Made by a program: the position numbers and the translations under genes. This document shows positions 10,301 through 20,506 of a stretch of 64,000 nt of DNA, one piece after another; within the stretch, counting starts at the first letter, position 1; each line of letters opens with the position of its first letter. A model generated the notes under the pieces. That model was not told the DNA's origin, did no database searches, and saw nothing but the letters and a program-made list of their open reading frames with translations. The stretch comes from Plasmodiophora brassicae (taxonomy: Eukaryota > Endomyxa > Phytomyxea > Plasmodiophorida > Plasmodiophoridae), in the NCBI GenBank assembly GCA_039704465.1, contig JASFAU010000001.1, positions 744,001-808,000 of the forward strand. Direction: 5' to 3'.

Positions 10301-10929
10301 AGGTTGATGTTACAGCGCGGGTCTCCAGCCAGGAACATGTTCGGCGTCATCGGGCCCGCGTTGTCGAACAGCGGGAGGTTGAACGGCAGCAGCTCGCCGC
10401 GTGGGCCCTGTGATGTCTTCATCTTCCCGTCACTGAACGTTCGAAGGTACGACGTGCGGTTGTCGCCGAGGCCATAGACCAGGTTCAGGTCAAGCCACGA
10501 CGTCGCAAGGTTCTGTCCCTGGAAGTACCCGCGGGATGTAACTGATCCGCCCTCGCGCGTGAACGGGATCGTGGCTGTGCCCGTGCAGTTGGGGTCGAAC
10601 CCGTATCCCATATCACACCGTGGAACGGGAATGTGGAACGTCACGTTGGACGATGCTTGCAGGATCATGTCGTGCGCCAGGAACTGGCCGTAATACGGGA
10701 ACCAGCCGCTTGCGCCGCTGATGACGTTGAATTTGAACTGCGATGTGAACAGGACGTCCGAAATGTATCGGGCGCTGTTCCGGTGTGGGCCGGCCGTAGA
10801 CGACACATTGTCGGCATATGCCTCCGGTGTCGAGATGTACTCGAGCGGTTGCCGCAGCGTCCCCCATGTCGGATGATCTGGGTTGACGTTGTACCCGTCC
10901 ATCGGACGGTACCTCGGCAACGATGACAT
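7387..10929 (-). CDS. Peroxidase-DOMON-class C 7TM receptor fusion, copy B (distal His kept)
   Basis: Seven exons on the minus strand: 10929-10147, 10071-9769, 9703-9317, 9258-8625, 8572-8343, 8281-7855 and 7793-7387, giving 1056 residues. Exons 1, 2, 3, 5 and 6 have exactly the same lengths as in copy A, and all intron phases agree, which supports both models. The peroxidase domain keeps the distal His86 (QFLAHDM), the catalytic Arg in AGDPR and the proximal His298 in FRYGHS. It lacks the Asp and Glu that ester-link heme in mammalian peroxidases, so any heme would be held non-covalently. A DOMON domain, seven class C helices (TM3 CAWRLFLSSMGFSLIFATLL, TM4 ending IWIGVSP) and a longer Ser/Thr/Lys-rich tail ending in heptads follow. 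It lies tail-to-tail with copy A. No signal peptide is visible and an in-frame stop lies 6 codons upstream of the ATG. Confidence 0.87.
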
Positions 10930-12182
10930 CGTGGGTGGCCGTCGTCAAGGATATGACGCAGCAGGCGCTAACTCGACTCCAGGAAGACCTTGGGTTATGA
11001 CTGCTTGCCCGGGTCAGTCCGAGGTTCGGTATACTAGGCGGTAGACATGTCATTCTGTGACGGCGGGGCATGCTGGCTTGCTGGCATAGTGCTATAGTAG
11101 CAAATGTAGCCCGCGTTGTGTAGGATACCCCCTCAAGAGGGTGTCCTACACAGTAGCACTCAGTGAGCCTAAGCTGCTGTGCAGTGAGGTGGATCGGACG
11201 CTTCAGGTACTTCGACCCGCCATGGCAGAGCGCTGTATTTGCCGGGCGCAAAGTTTAAGCGCCATTAGCGCTATAAATCGGTTCTCTGCATTACCGGGCA
11301 GGCTGGCGGTTGTGACCAGACAGTTAATCAATGGACAGAACTTGTCGACGGCCACAGCTCTCGCGATGGAAGTATGATCAGGTTGATCCACTGGCAGGTC
11401 GCCAATTTGACGAGGACGTCGCCTTCCGGTTGTATCTAGCCCGGGTTCCAGAACGTAAAGTGTACGAGTGGCCATCGGGCATTCGGTCACGACCTTTCTG
11501 TACAATATGACGATCTGGTTGATGTCGATCTTGACGGTCTGCATTTGACCCGGGATACCGCGAGCAGTATAATCAGCACGATCGCGGTCGACGCGACGTG
11601 CTGACGGGGCATGCCGATCTTCGGACGGCACGTGGCATGACGAAATACTGCCACTCAAGCTTGTGTACGGCGACAGGTTCCACCACAACGGGACGAGTTA
11701 CTGGATGAGTTTCACTCCATGCAGTCATAGACTCATAGGCGAGTCAGCGGTACGGAATCAGTGTACAGAGTCGCTAAGCAAACATGAGCTGCTTTTGAGG
11801 TGGTGTTCATATGTGCACGCGTACGATACCGTTGACACCTTGTCTCGAATAAGTGCCCTGTAGCCGCAGCATCGGCGGGGCACATTGCGCACCGTCACGC
11901 TCAGGCCACTACTGTGCACGGCGAACGTATCCACCTCGCAATGCTTCCACGTACTGCCTGTTTCTATAAGGATGCAAGTCGGTATAGAAGTACATAGCGG
12001 GATCCAACGGCGGAGATATTGTGCTGCGCCAGTCGCGTGCCCCGATTCGATCGCATCGCGGTACATTCATTGGGGCGTCGTGAATCGCGCGCGGCCTGAA
12101 CGTCGTGGTTCGGATAGGCTCCCCCGTTCAGTGCGCCCAGCCACCTGTTGATCCCGGTCGTTCATGGCGATTTGATCGCTCG
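10930..12182. other. 1.25 kb intergenic region, no supported gene
   Basis: This region separates the divergent starts of receptor copy B and eIF4G and presumably holds both promoters. Apart from a strong hairpin at 11117-11152, nothing is recognised. The longest ORF (minus, 11203-11688) has no family resemblance and was not called. Confidence 0.4.
11117..11152. repeat. Near-perfect hairpin (inverted repeat)
   Basis: The left arm 11117-11134 and right arm 11137-11152 pair almost completely (TGTGTAGGA... against ...TCCTACACA) around a 2-nt AA centre, with one mismatch and a small size difference. It lies in the region between receptor copy B and eIF4G. It could be a regulatory cruciform, the stem of an RNA, or a remnant of a small inverted-repeat element. 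Confidence 0.6.
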
Positions 12183-15100
12183 ATGAAACTTAATCCGAAC
12201 GCCACCGAGTTCAGATGGCAGCCCGCCATTACGGAATTCCCGCCGCTGGGTGCGCCCGACCCGGCGACAGGTCGCCCCGATGCGCCGGCCAACTCTCGCA
12301 CGGCGAACGCGACCCCCACTGGCGCAAATCCTCAACACGCTGATGCGATTGCGGCATCCACAAGCGCGAATGTGTCGCCGGCGGTGCATGCATACCGGGC
12401 GGCCTCCAATGGTGTATACGCGGCTGCCGCCGGCGCCTCTGCAGGTCCCGCCTACGCGAGCCCCAGCACTGCGGCAGCCGCACCTTCGTATGGCTATGCA
12501 GCTCCGGCAGGCGCGCATGCAGTCCACAGTGCCGCAAATGCAGCTCAGGTCTATGCGCACGCCAGCCAGCGAGGTGGCCATGCAGCACGCAGTGGAGCAG
12601 CGCCCGTGGCACCTCCTGATGCGACACTGTCGGCCCCAGCACCGCCCATCACGACGGTGCTGGGAAGTGCTCGACAGTCGCCTTCGCAATCACGCTCGCC
12701 TTCTCAATCTCGATCGCCATCGCGATCTCGATCGCCTTCTCGAGCGCGATCGCCGTCTCCGGCACGATCCGCGTCGCCCGTCTCGACGTTCTGTGAATCC
12801 CGGTCGCTGAACGACATCGAGCTGGCATCATCGCCGTGTTCCATGTCGATGGACATGCTGATACCGACACCGACCGTGTTCACCATTGAGCAGCTGCTGT
12901 CGTACCGCGACAAGTTCACAACGCCGCCTGCCGAGCTCGTCGGCGTCGAAGGCATCCCCGTCCAGGGCAACCCGCACTACGATGAGCTGATGGAGCAACA
13001 GTCAAGGCGAAGTTCGATCGCAACCGACCATGTTAAGTCACCGATGCGATCGTCCTGGAGAGGGTCGCCGCGCGGTGGACCCCAAGTCCAACTGAGTCGC
13101 AACCGAAGCCTGGTCAGGCGCCATGTCCCCAAAGAGGTCGACATCGATGACGGCGTCGACGTTTCCAAGAGCCGTAACGCCTTGGTCCTTGCCGCAGCGG
13201 CTGCCCGGGCCGATCGCTCGACATCGTCCAGAGGGGCCGACAATGAATCGGGAACAAATGCGCCTCAGCGACGACGCGAACAGTCGCAGCAGCCGCGACA
13301 GAGACGTGGCGATACCCGTGACTGGAGGGACCGGTCGCAACCGCCCAGGGCCAAAGGCGGGCGCTATGACGAGGTGAAGGAACGTTCGCATAACGTGGAA
13401 CTCGGGATCCTTAGGGTGTGTGCGATGCCGTGCAGAATAAGCCGAAACACGGCGGGCTGCACCAGAGCGACAACAAATGGAAAATGGATAAGTCGTCGCG
13501 TGACGAATGCGAACAGGCCGAGTCGGCGATCCTCGTCATCCTGAACAAGCTGACGCCGGAAACGTTCATGAAGCTGTCGGATCAGGCGGCGACGATCACG
13601 GTGACCGGTGCGGAGACGCTCGAGCGCTTGTGCGCCAAGATGTTCGAGAAGGCGATCGACGAGGCCAGTTTCGCGTCCATGTACGCCCAGTTCATCGCGC
13701 GCCTGTCCGCGAAGTTGCCCACGTTCAGGAACGAAGATGGGCAGCAGATCGACGTACGATCAACGATCATCACCCGGTGCTATCACCTCCTGACGCAGGG
13801 CCCGGATCGAACCCACTTAGGTTCCACTCGACATGGTTGCATCAATTGTCGACCTTGCCCTAACTCGCTAGCAGAATCATTGCAAGAACCAGAGCTGTCC
13901 GAAGAGCAGCAGAAGATCAAATCAAGGCAGACCGGAAACGTCATTCTAATGGGCGAGCTCTTTAAGCACGGATTGCTAGCGGAACACGTCGTTCATGTCA
14001 GCATCGAAATGCTGCTGACGAACTGGGAAGCGTCGCAAAGGTTAGTCCTGTGGGAGCGCTTCGCGAATCGTCACGAACATGACCATGTGTCGCCGCAGTG
14101 TCGACGACGTTGAAAGCCTGATTCCGTTTATTCAGACGGTGGGCAGCTTCGTCGACAAGCAGTCGCCCGCGAAGATGGACGAGTACTTTGGCCGCATCAC
14201 GTCGATGAGCAAATCAAAGTCGCTGCTGCCCCGGCTCCGGTTCATGCTGATGGACCTGATCGACCTGCGAAGAAACCGATGGCGACTGCGACGGGAGAAG
14301 GTCGTCGACCCGAAGATGCTCGATGACGTCCGCAAGCAGAACGACAAGTCGACGTCACCGTGGTCGTCCGCTCGCCAACCCACAAAGCGATTCGCCGGTC
14401 CACCGCCCGCCATGCGTCCTGCCATCCTGCGGCCACCTTCGAAACCTGCACCCTGGGCGCCGAAACAGACGAATCAGCGACCATCATTCAGCTGGGGAAG
14501 CATCCCGCATGACATGCGGGGTCAGGACGACGGCGATGAACACGATGACGAACCCGAGGCCGAGGCACCGGAACAGGTACAGGAATGTCACTGTCAGCAC
14601 GCCGTTGTCGTTAACTATGGGCACCTCTATATAGGAGGAGCCAGAGACAACGGAGGCGAACGACGCAGACAATGAGGTTGACGACGAAGTATCGAGGAAG
14701 GTCGATGCGCTTGTACGCGAGTACTATTCCTGCGATGACGTGGACGAGGCGTTGCTGTGCGTACGCGAGATCGGGCCGGCAGGGAACCGACTCGTCGTGC
14801 GAACAGCGATCGCGATCGCGTTTGATATGAAGGACAGCAACCGGGAGCAGCTGAGGACGTTCCTGGCCGTGCTGCTCGACAAGGAGATCATCCCTGCGTC
14901 CGATATGCTGGCTGCCATATCGGCACTCCTGGAAGAGTTTGACGATATCGCGATCGATATCCCCAGGGCCCCGCTGTACCTGGCGAATGTCCTTGGCGAT
15001 TTGGTCGGCGATGGAAGTCTACCATTCGCTGATGTGGTTGCCATGCTGCGGAATACGACGACGACGCAGGCGCTGGGCATGATCGCCCTGGACGCGCTGG

Positions 15101-15328
15101 CAAGGATCAAAGCCAAGCATGGCGGCGAGGAGAAATTGCACGATATCTGGACGAAGGTCGACGTGTCCGAGTTCAAGAGGCTCTTCCAACCGAAACAACT
15201 CATGCCGACCACGTTTAAGCACAATCTGGAAGCCAAGGTACGCACACTACCCTGTTGTTCGTGGCTGACCCCCATGGTCTGACTTGTGGCGTTGCACGCT
15301 CCAGGGACTACTGTGCCTACCGATCTAG
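12183..15328 (+). CDS. Translation initiation factor eIF4G with PAM2 motif and RS region
   Basis: Six exons: 12183-13373, 13436-13820, 13875-14040, 14099-14576, 14635-15237 and 15305-15328, total 948 residues. The protein scaffolds eIF4E, eIF4A and PABP at the mRNA cap. The N-terminus reads LNPNATEF at residues 3-10, an exact PABP-interacting PAM2 core. An Ala/Pro-rich region follows, then an Arg-Ser repeat stretch (about 160-200), then FTIEQLLSYRDKF near residue 231, which sits where the eIF4E-binding motif is expected but has Phe for the Tyr. A MIF4G (HEAT) domain occupies about 420-640 (ILNKLTPETF, GNVILMGELFKHGLL, RLRFMLMDLIDLR). An MA3 domain occupies about 757-900 (VREYYSCDDVDEAL, LLDKEIIPAS, AIDIPRAPLYLANVL). 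The intron at 13821-13874 could use an AG 3 nt earlier. An AATAAA begins immediately after the stop codon. Confidence 0.9.
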
Positions 15329-15334
15329 AATAAA
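15329..15334 (+). promoter_or_regulatory. Poly(A) signal AATAAA directly after the eIF4G stop
   Basis: The hexamer abuts the TAG stop at 15326-15328, leaving a very short 3' UTR. The convergent MetRS stop is only about 100 bp away. Confidence 0.4.
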
Positions 15335-15429
15335 GCTATCGTTTTGTGAATATGGATACGCACGACCAGGACATCCTTGAACAATTTTACATTGTAGATC
15401 GAGTGAGAGCGGCGATAGCGGTAAATCGA

Positions 15430-18073
15430 TCAGCTGATCTGTGCAGGGCCTTGGATGCGATCAATAACGACCTGGTTGCCGGTGTCGGCAACGACGATAG
15501 GCGTTTCGTGGAAGTACGCCAAGGAGTCGTCGCCCACGCGAAGATGAGGGGAGACCTTCGAGAAGTGCTTCTTCTCAATCGATGATGTCAGCGAGTTGTA
15601 ACCTTTCGGGCCGACGCGATCACCAGCGTTGCCGGGGGACAAAAGCAGGCCCAGGCTGCCGTCCGGTTTGACGCCACAAAGCAGCATGCCCGCGCTTCGA
15701 ACACCACGGAAGTTGCTCGCCTTCAGGTTCGTCAGAACGACGACCTTCTTGTTCAGCAGTTCATTGGAGGAGTAGTGGGCTCGCAATCCCGAAACGATCT
15801 GTCGCGTCTCAGACCCAATGTCGACTTGCAGCACAAAGAGGTGCTCGGCCGTCTCGTGCCTACAGAGGACCGGTATGAGTAGAGTAACAATATGAGACAC
15901 GCGTCATAGCGTACTCGGAGACACTGCGAATGACACCAGTGACGAGGTTGAGTGGGAAATCCTCGACGACCGGTTGCTGTCCCGCGTAAAGGCGCCGCCA
16001 GGTCGTGATCTGTTCCTCGGATATCTTCGTAAACAGCACTTGCGGTTCTCCGATAACATGGCCCGAGCGAATGGAATGCCGGAAGTACGGCCCATCACCC
16101 TTCAAAGACAGGACCGATCGGTCGGTGTTCAGCTGCTTGAAAATTCTGCTGCCCTGGTAAGAGATACGCCAATAGGGTGCAATCATTGAACCGACCTGTC
16201 AACAAGCTCGGGCATGTACGGTTCGAGCATCGTCGCAAGAAGGACAACCGCGTTCACAGAAACGTTGATAACGGAACCGGCGCGCGCTTTGTCTGTAGAT
16301 TTGTGAGTAATTGCAAACATGATTGCGTAAGTTACGAATCTGCATACCATCTTTGATTAGATGCCAAGGAGCGTTGTCTTGCAAATACAAGTTGCATCTG
16401 TGCGAGGCCTGCATCGCTTGCTTCAGCCCGTCCTTGATCTCGACCTAACGAGGAATCAGAAATTGCCGGCTATTCCCAGCACCAGCCATACCTTCTCCAG
16501 GAGAGCAACGTACGTCTTTGCGTGTTCGTTCATATCCTTAATGAACGATTCATCGTCGGGGGTCAACGTACACTCAGGGACAACGGAACTGAAGTTGTTC
16601 TTGATAAAGACCAGAGCGCGGTTCACGAAGTTGCCCACGTTCTTCAGCAGTTCACCATTGTTCTTCTGCATAAAATCGTCCCAAGTGAACACGGTGTCGT
16701 TCGTTTCGGGCCGGTTGACGAGAAGATAGTATCGCCATACCGACGGCGAGACGCCGGTCAGTTGGACGCTGTCACCGAAAACACCGACTCCCATCGACTT
16801 TGAGAATTTTCCGCTCTCATACTGAAGGTACTCAGTGGTGTTGATATGGTGAAGCATCGTGTACCCTTGGTCGGCCCCGAGAAGAACGGATGGCCAGATG
16901 ACAGTGTGGAAAGGAATGTTGTCCTTCCCCATGAACTGGACCAGTTCCACTTGTTCCGGGTTCCTCCACCAGCGCTCCCATTCTGGGGTATATGCAGCAG
17001 TGATGGACATGTACCCAATTGGGGCCTATTCATCAGCAAACATATCAGGACCGAGATACATCTCACAAATCAACGAACTGAACTGACATCGAACCACACG
17101 TAGAACACTTTGTCACGGAACCCGTCTTTTGGAACAGGAACCCCCCATTTCAGATCGCGCGTTATGGATCTGGACTTCAGACCCGTTGCAATCCACGCCT
17201 TCGTCACTTGTATGGAGTTCTGCGACCAGAACCCCTTCTCCGAGCGCTGATCAATCCACTTCTCCAGCCGCTCGCTCATCAACGGAAGGTCCAGGAACAG
17301 ATGCTCCGTCTTGCGAATGACTGGCGTCGATTTGTCGCTGGCGCAGTACGGGTCTTTCAAGAGAGTCGCCGTCATCAGGTGCCCACACTTATCGCACTGG
17401 TCACCATGCGCGCCAACGTGACCACAGTCAGGGCAAGTTCCTACACACCACCGTGAGCATCCCAATCATAAATGGCCAGGCGACAAGCGAGCGCACCTCG
17501 AACGTAGCGATCAGCGAGGAACATATCGCATTTCGTGCAGAACAGCTGTTCGACTGTATCCTCGTGAACAATGCCGTTTGTTTCGCATTCCTTGAAGATT
17601 CGCTGGACGATCTCAGTCTGAAGCGGCGTCGACGTCCGTCCGAAAATATCGAACGAGATGCCGAACCATTCATAGACCTGAGCATGAATGGCATGGAATT
17701 TGTCGCAGATCTCCCTAGGCGTCAGTCCCTCCTGGATCGCCTTCTGCTCCGTCGCGGTCCCGTACTCATCCGTCCCGCACACGTAGATGGCGTTATGCCC
17801 GCGAAGCCGGCAGAACCGCGCGTACACATCGGCGCTCAGCACGCAGCCAATAATGTTGCCCAGGTGCGGCACGTTGTTGACGTACGGAAGCGCCGACGTG
17901 ATCAGGATGTTGCGCGCACCGTCCTTGGGCAGGACCGGCCGCCGCTGCGCTTCGCCGACGCTGGCGGACGGAGCCATGTCTGCTGATCTGACGCCGCCGA
18001 GCTGCTGCATCATCAAACAGTCCGAGGCGGACCGAGGGATCGATTTTTTCCGATCCCTGCCAGACCGTTCCAT
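15430..18073 (-). CDS. Methionyl-tRNA synthetase with EMAPII-like tRNA-binding C-terminus
   Basis: Seven exons on the minus strand: 18073-17497, 17440-17088, 17025-16492, 16444-16348, 16292-16196, 16148-15915 and 15859-15430, total 773 residues. The enzyme charges tRNA-Met. The Rossmann core shows [16 protein letters not shown] with the HIGH-type HLGN, a zinc knuckle ([18 protein letters not shown]), FYVWFDAPIGY, and the KMSKS-type loop as GKFSKS. The anticodon-binding helical domain includes NAPWHLIKD. The last about 170 residues are an EMAPII/Arc1p-type OB fold ([41 protein letters not shown]), an appended domain that raises tRNA affinity in plant and nematode MetRS. The exon 5/6 junction has an alternative in-phase solution that would add two residues. 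No N-terminal GST-like domain is present. Confidence 0.92.
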
Positions 18074-18502
18074 TTATAGAGTTGGCCGTACGGTGGCAAA
18101 CCCGTTTTCCCGAGAACGCCGCGTGCTGTGTGATGCCCGAGTTGCGCGACGCTGTCCGCGTGCTGTGTGCTGCCCGAGTTGCGCGACGCTGTCCGCGTGC
18201 CAAGCGTGGTTCCCTGTTGCCGGCAGTCCATCCGTGGTTTTGCAGCCGCTCCTTGGAGCCGCATCCGAACCTACGTAGGGGCATTGCCAGCACCCACCAG
18301 CTCCGGTCGGAAAGCGCGACATGCGATCCCCGTTTTAGACAATGTCGACTGGTAAATCTTCGCCGCGCAGAACCCTCGTTGTCCGTCGACGGTGTTGCAA
18401 AGTCCGTGCCGGCCCAGCGGGGTTGCCCGTGCGGTGCGGAGAACGCCGTGGTGTCTCTCATTTCCATCTTGGGCTCGTGCGCGCGACGAGACAAGCAAGG
18501 TC
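18074..18502. other. Bidirectional promoter region between MetRS and desaturase
   Basis: This 429 bp stretch separates two divergent genes. It contains a two-unit 37 bp tandem repeat at 18120-18200. No coding sequence is supported. Confidence 0.5.
18120..18200. repeat. Tandem repeat, 37 bp x 2.2 copies
   Basis: Units 18120-18156 and 18157-18193 differ at one base, and a partial third (CGCGTGC) follows to 18200. The repeat lies within the divergent promoter region, about 50 bp upstream of the MetRS start codon. Confidence 0.85.
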
Positions 18503-20101
18503 ATGGGGCAGCGTCAGTCGTACCCGCATGGCCAGGGCAAGGCCGAGGTTGTGATCAACGGCGTTGTCTACGATGTCACCGACTTCAAGCACCCCGGTGG
18601 GTCGATCCTTCTGAACCAGTGCAACCCGCCCGATGCGGGATTCCCGGCCGACGCCACGATCGCGTTCGACTCTCTGCATGGGCAATCGAAGGAACCGTTG
18701 AAGAAGCTGTCGGAGCTGAAGGCCAAGGGCAAGTCGCGCTCACTGACCCCTGAGGAAATCAAAGCAATGCGCGCCAAGCGCCCGTACGACGAGCGCCTGT
18801 CGAACAAGTTCAAGACCGTGACGCGCGACCTGAAAGCCATGGGCATGTTCGACTACACGTGGCAGCACCTCCTCTGGCGCCAGTTTGAGATCTGGGCGAT
18901 CTTCGCATGGGGTGCCTGGTGCGCGTTGTCGCCGGGGGCCTGGTTCGGATGGTTTCACGGCGCCACCTGTATGGGCGTGTTCATGCAGCGTTCCGGCTGG
19001 TTCCAGCACGAATGCAACCATGGGAGCTCGTCGAAGAACCACACGCTGAACAAATTCCTCGGATCGTTCTGGTTCGGGATTGGCGAGGCTGGCAGCGCGA
19101 ACTGGTGGCGTCGGGCGCACAATCGACACCATGCCGATCCGCAGCGTCATGGTGCCGACGTCGACATGGACACGCTGCCGCTGGCGTTGGACTCGCTGAC
19201 GGCGCAGTGGGGCAGCCCTGTGATGATGCGCATCCAGGCCTGGACGTACCAGGCGCTCGTATGGGGCCTTGTCCACTTCTGGCAGTTCTGGTTGCACCCG
19301 AAGAACATCCTCATGCGAATGGCGCTGTTGGATGGTTTCTTTGTCATCATGCACTGGGCGCTCTGGTTCATGCTCTTCTACCCGAAGCTCGGCCTGGCGT
19401 CCACCCTGGCCCTGCACTTCTTCGCGTCCGGTGTCGAGGCCTCACTTCTGTTCACGAACTTCGCCCTGTCGCACACGACGATGCCGTTCTTGCACAACCA
19501 TGTTCGGGAGCACTGGGTCGAAAGGTCGCTCCGTCGCACCATCGATGTAAGGGTGTACTATTCCTCAAACCGCGTGCTTTACTGAATTGAGTGGCCTCAG
19601 ATTCACAGCCACTCGAAGGCGGTGGGCCCAGCGCTTGGCTACGTGTGCGACCAGTTCGTTGATTGGCTGATGGTGTGACATTTGCTGGGTTTATCACCAT
19701 GCTGTTGGTCTTAATGGTCTATTTGCCAGGGCTACCTGAACTACCAGGTTATTCACCACTTGTGGCCTCTCATGCCGCACCACAAGCAGGCCGATCCGCG
19801 CGTCCACGCTGCTGTACGTGCGCTTGCCGCAGAGGTTCCCGAGTTGGGCCTGCATTACAATGTCACGACGTACTGGCGTGCGATGTATGACATGGTCTGT
19901 TCCTGCTGCCACCGTGTGTACATGCAATGTCTGACTTGTCCTTCATTGCAGTACGCGAATCTGCATGCGATCGGGTTCGACCATGGCAGTTCGAAAGGCA
20001 ACAAGAATGCACGCCACCCAACTGCCCCTGACTGGGTCAAAGGTGTTCCTGCTAACTCTATCAACCACGAATTCAAGACGGAGACGCAGCGTGCTGCCTG
20101 A
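18503..20101 (+). CDS. Cytochrome b5-fusion front-end fatty acid desaturase
   Basis: Four exons: 18503-19546, 19601-19672, 19730-19894 and 19952-20101, total 476 residues. The N-terminal cytochrome b5 domain carries the heme motif HPGG (FKHPGGSILL) and the second heme His in DATIAFDSLH. The membrane desaturase domain has the three di-iron histidine boxes: HECNH, HNRHH, and the variant third box QVIHH, whose initial Gln for His is the signature of front-end (delta-4/5/6-type) desaturases. These enzymes insert double bases between an existing double bond and the carboxyl end in polyunsaturated fatty acid synthesis in the ER, using electrons from the fused b5. Several hydrophobic segments flank the boxes. 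Regiospecificity cannot be read from the sequence. Confidence 0.93.
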
Positions 20102-20506
20102 TTAGTTAGAACATACGATACAATAACTGTCTCAATACACTCAAAGGACAGCTCAGGGTGCAGAACACGTATGCCCTGCATATCGTAGCATGAGCAGATA
20201 ACGGCACAAGTTACATTTCATCTGAGTGGTCTTCGTTGACGGGCATGGACGCGGGAATCGTCAATGCTGAAAGTTTCACGAGCACTAAACAACAGTTTGT
20301 AGTCCGTCCTTACTCCATCATAAGGAGCGTCGGGATGTACATAGTCCAGGTAGACGTCCCAGTGCAGGATCTAGGTAACTCGTAGTCTCCATATCCAAGA
20401 CCATCGCCACAGAGAGAAGGGATTGCCCCACAATTATCAAAGAGAATTTGGGTCGTAGCCCGCAGGTTTAGTAATCGCAGTCATGGAAGTTTGCGAGAAG
20501 CACTCT
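20102..20506. other. Convergent intergenic spacer
   Basis: The 405 bp between the stops of the desaturase and the PrpD-type gene is relatively AT-rich. I see no gene or repeat in it. Confidence 0.5.

Noticed and set aside
18082..18753. Long ORFs on both strands across the MetRS-desaturase promoter
   Set aside because: Produced by the tandem repeat and GC-rich DNA; the desaturase ATG at 18503 and the MetRS ATG at 18073 explain the coding content.
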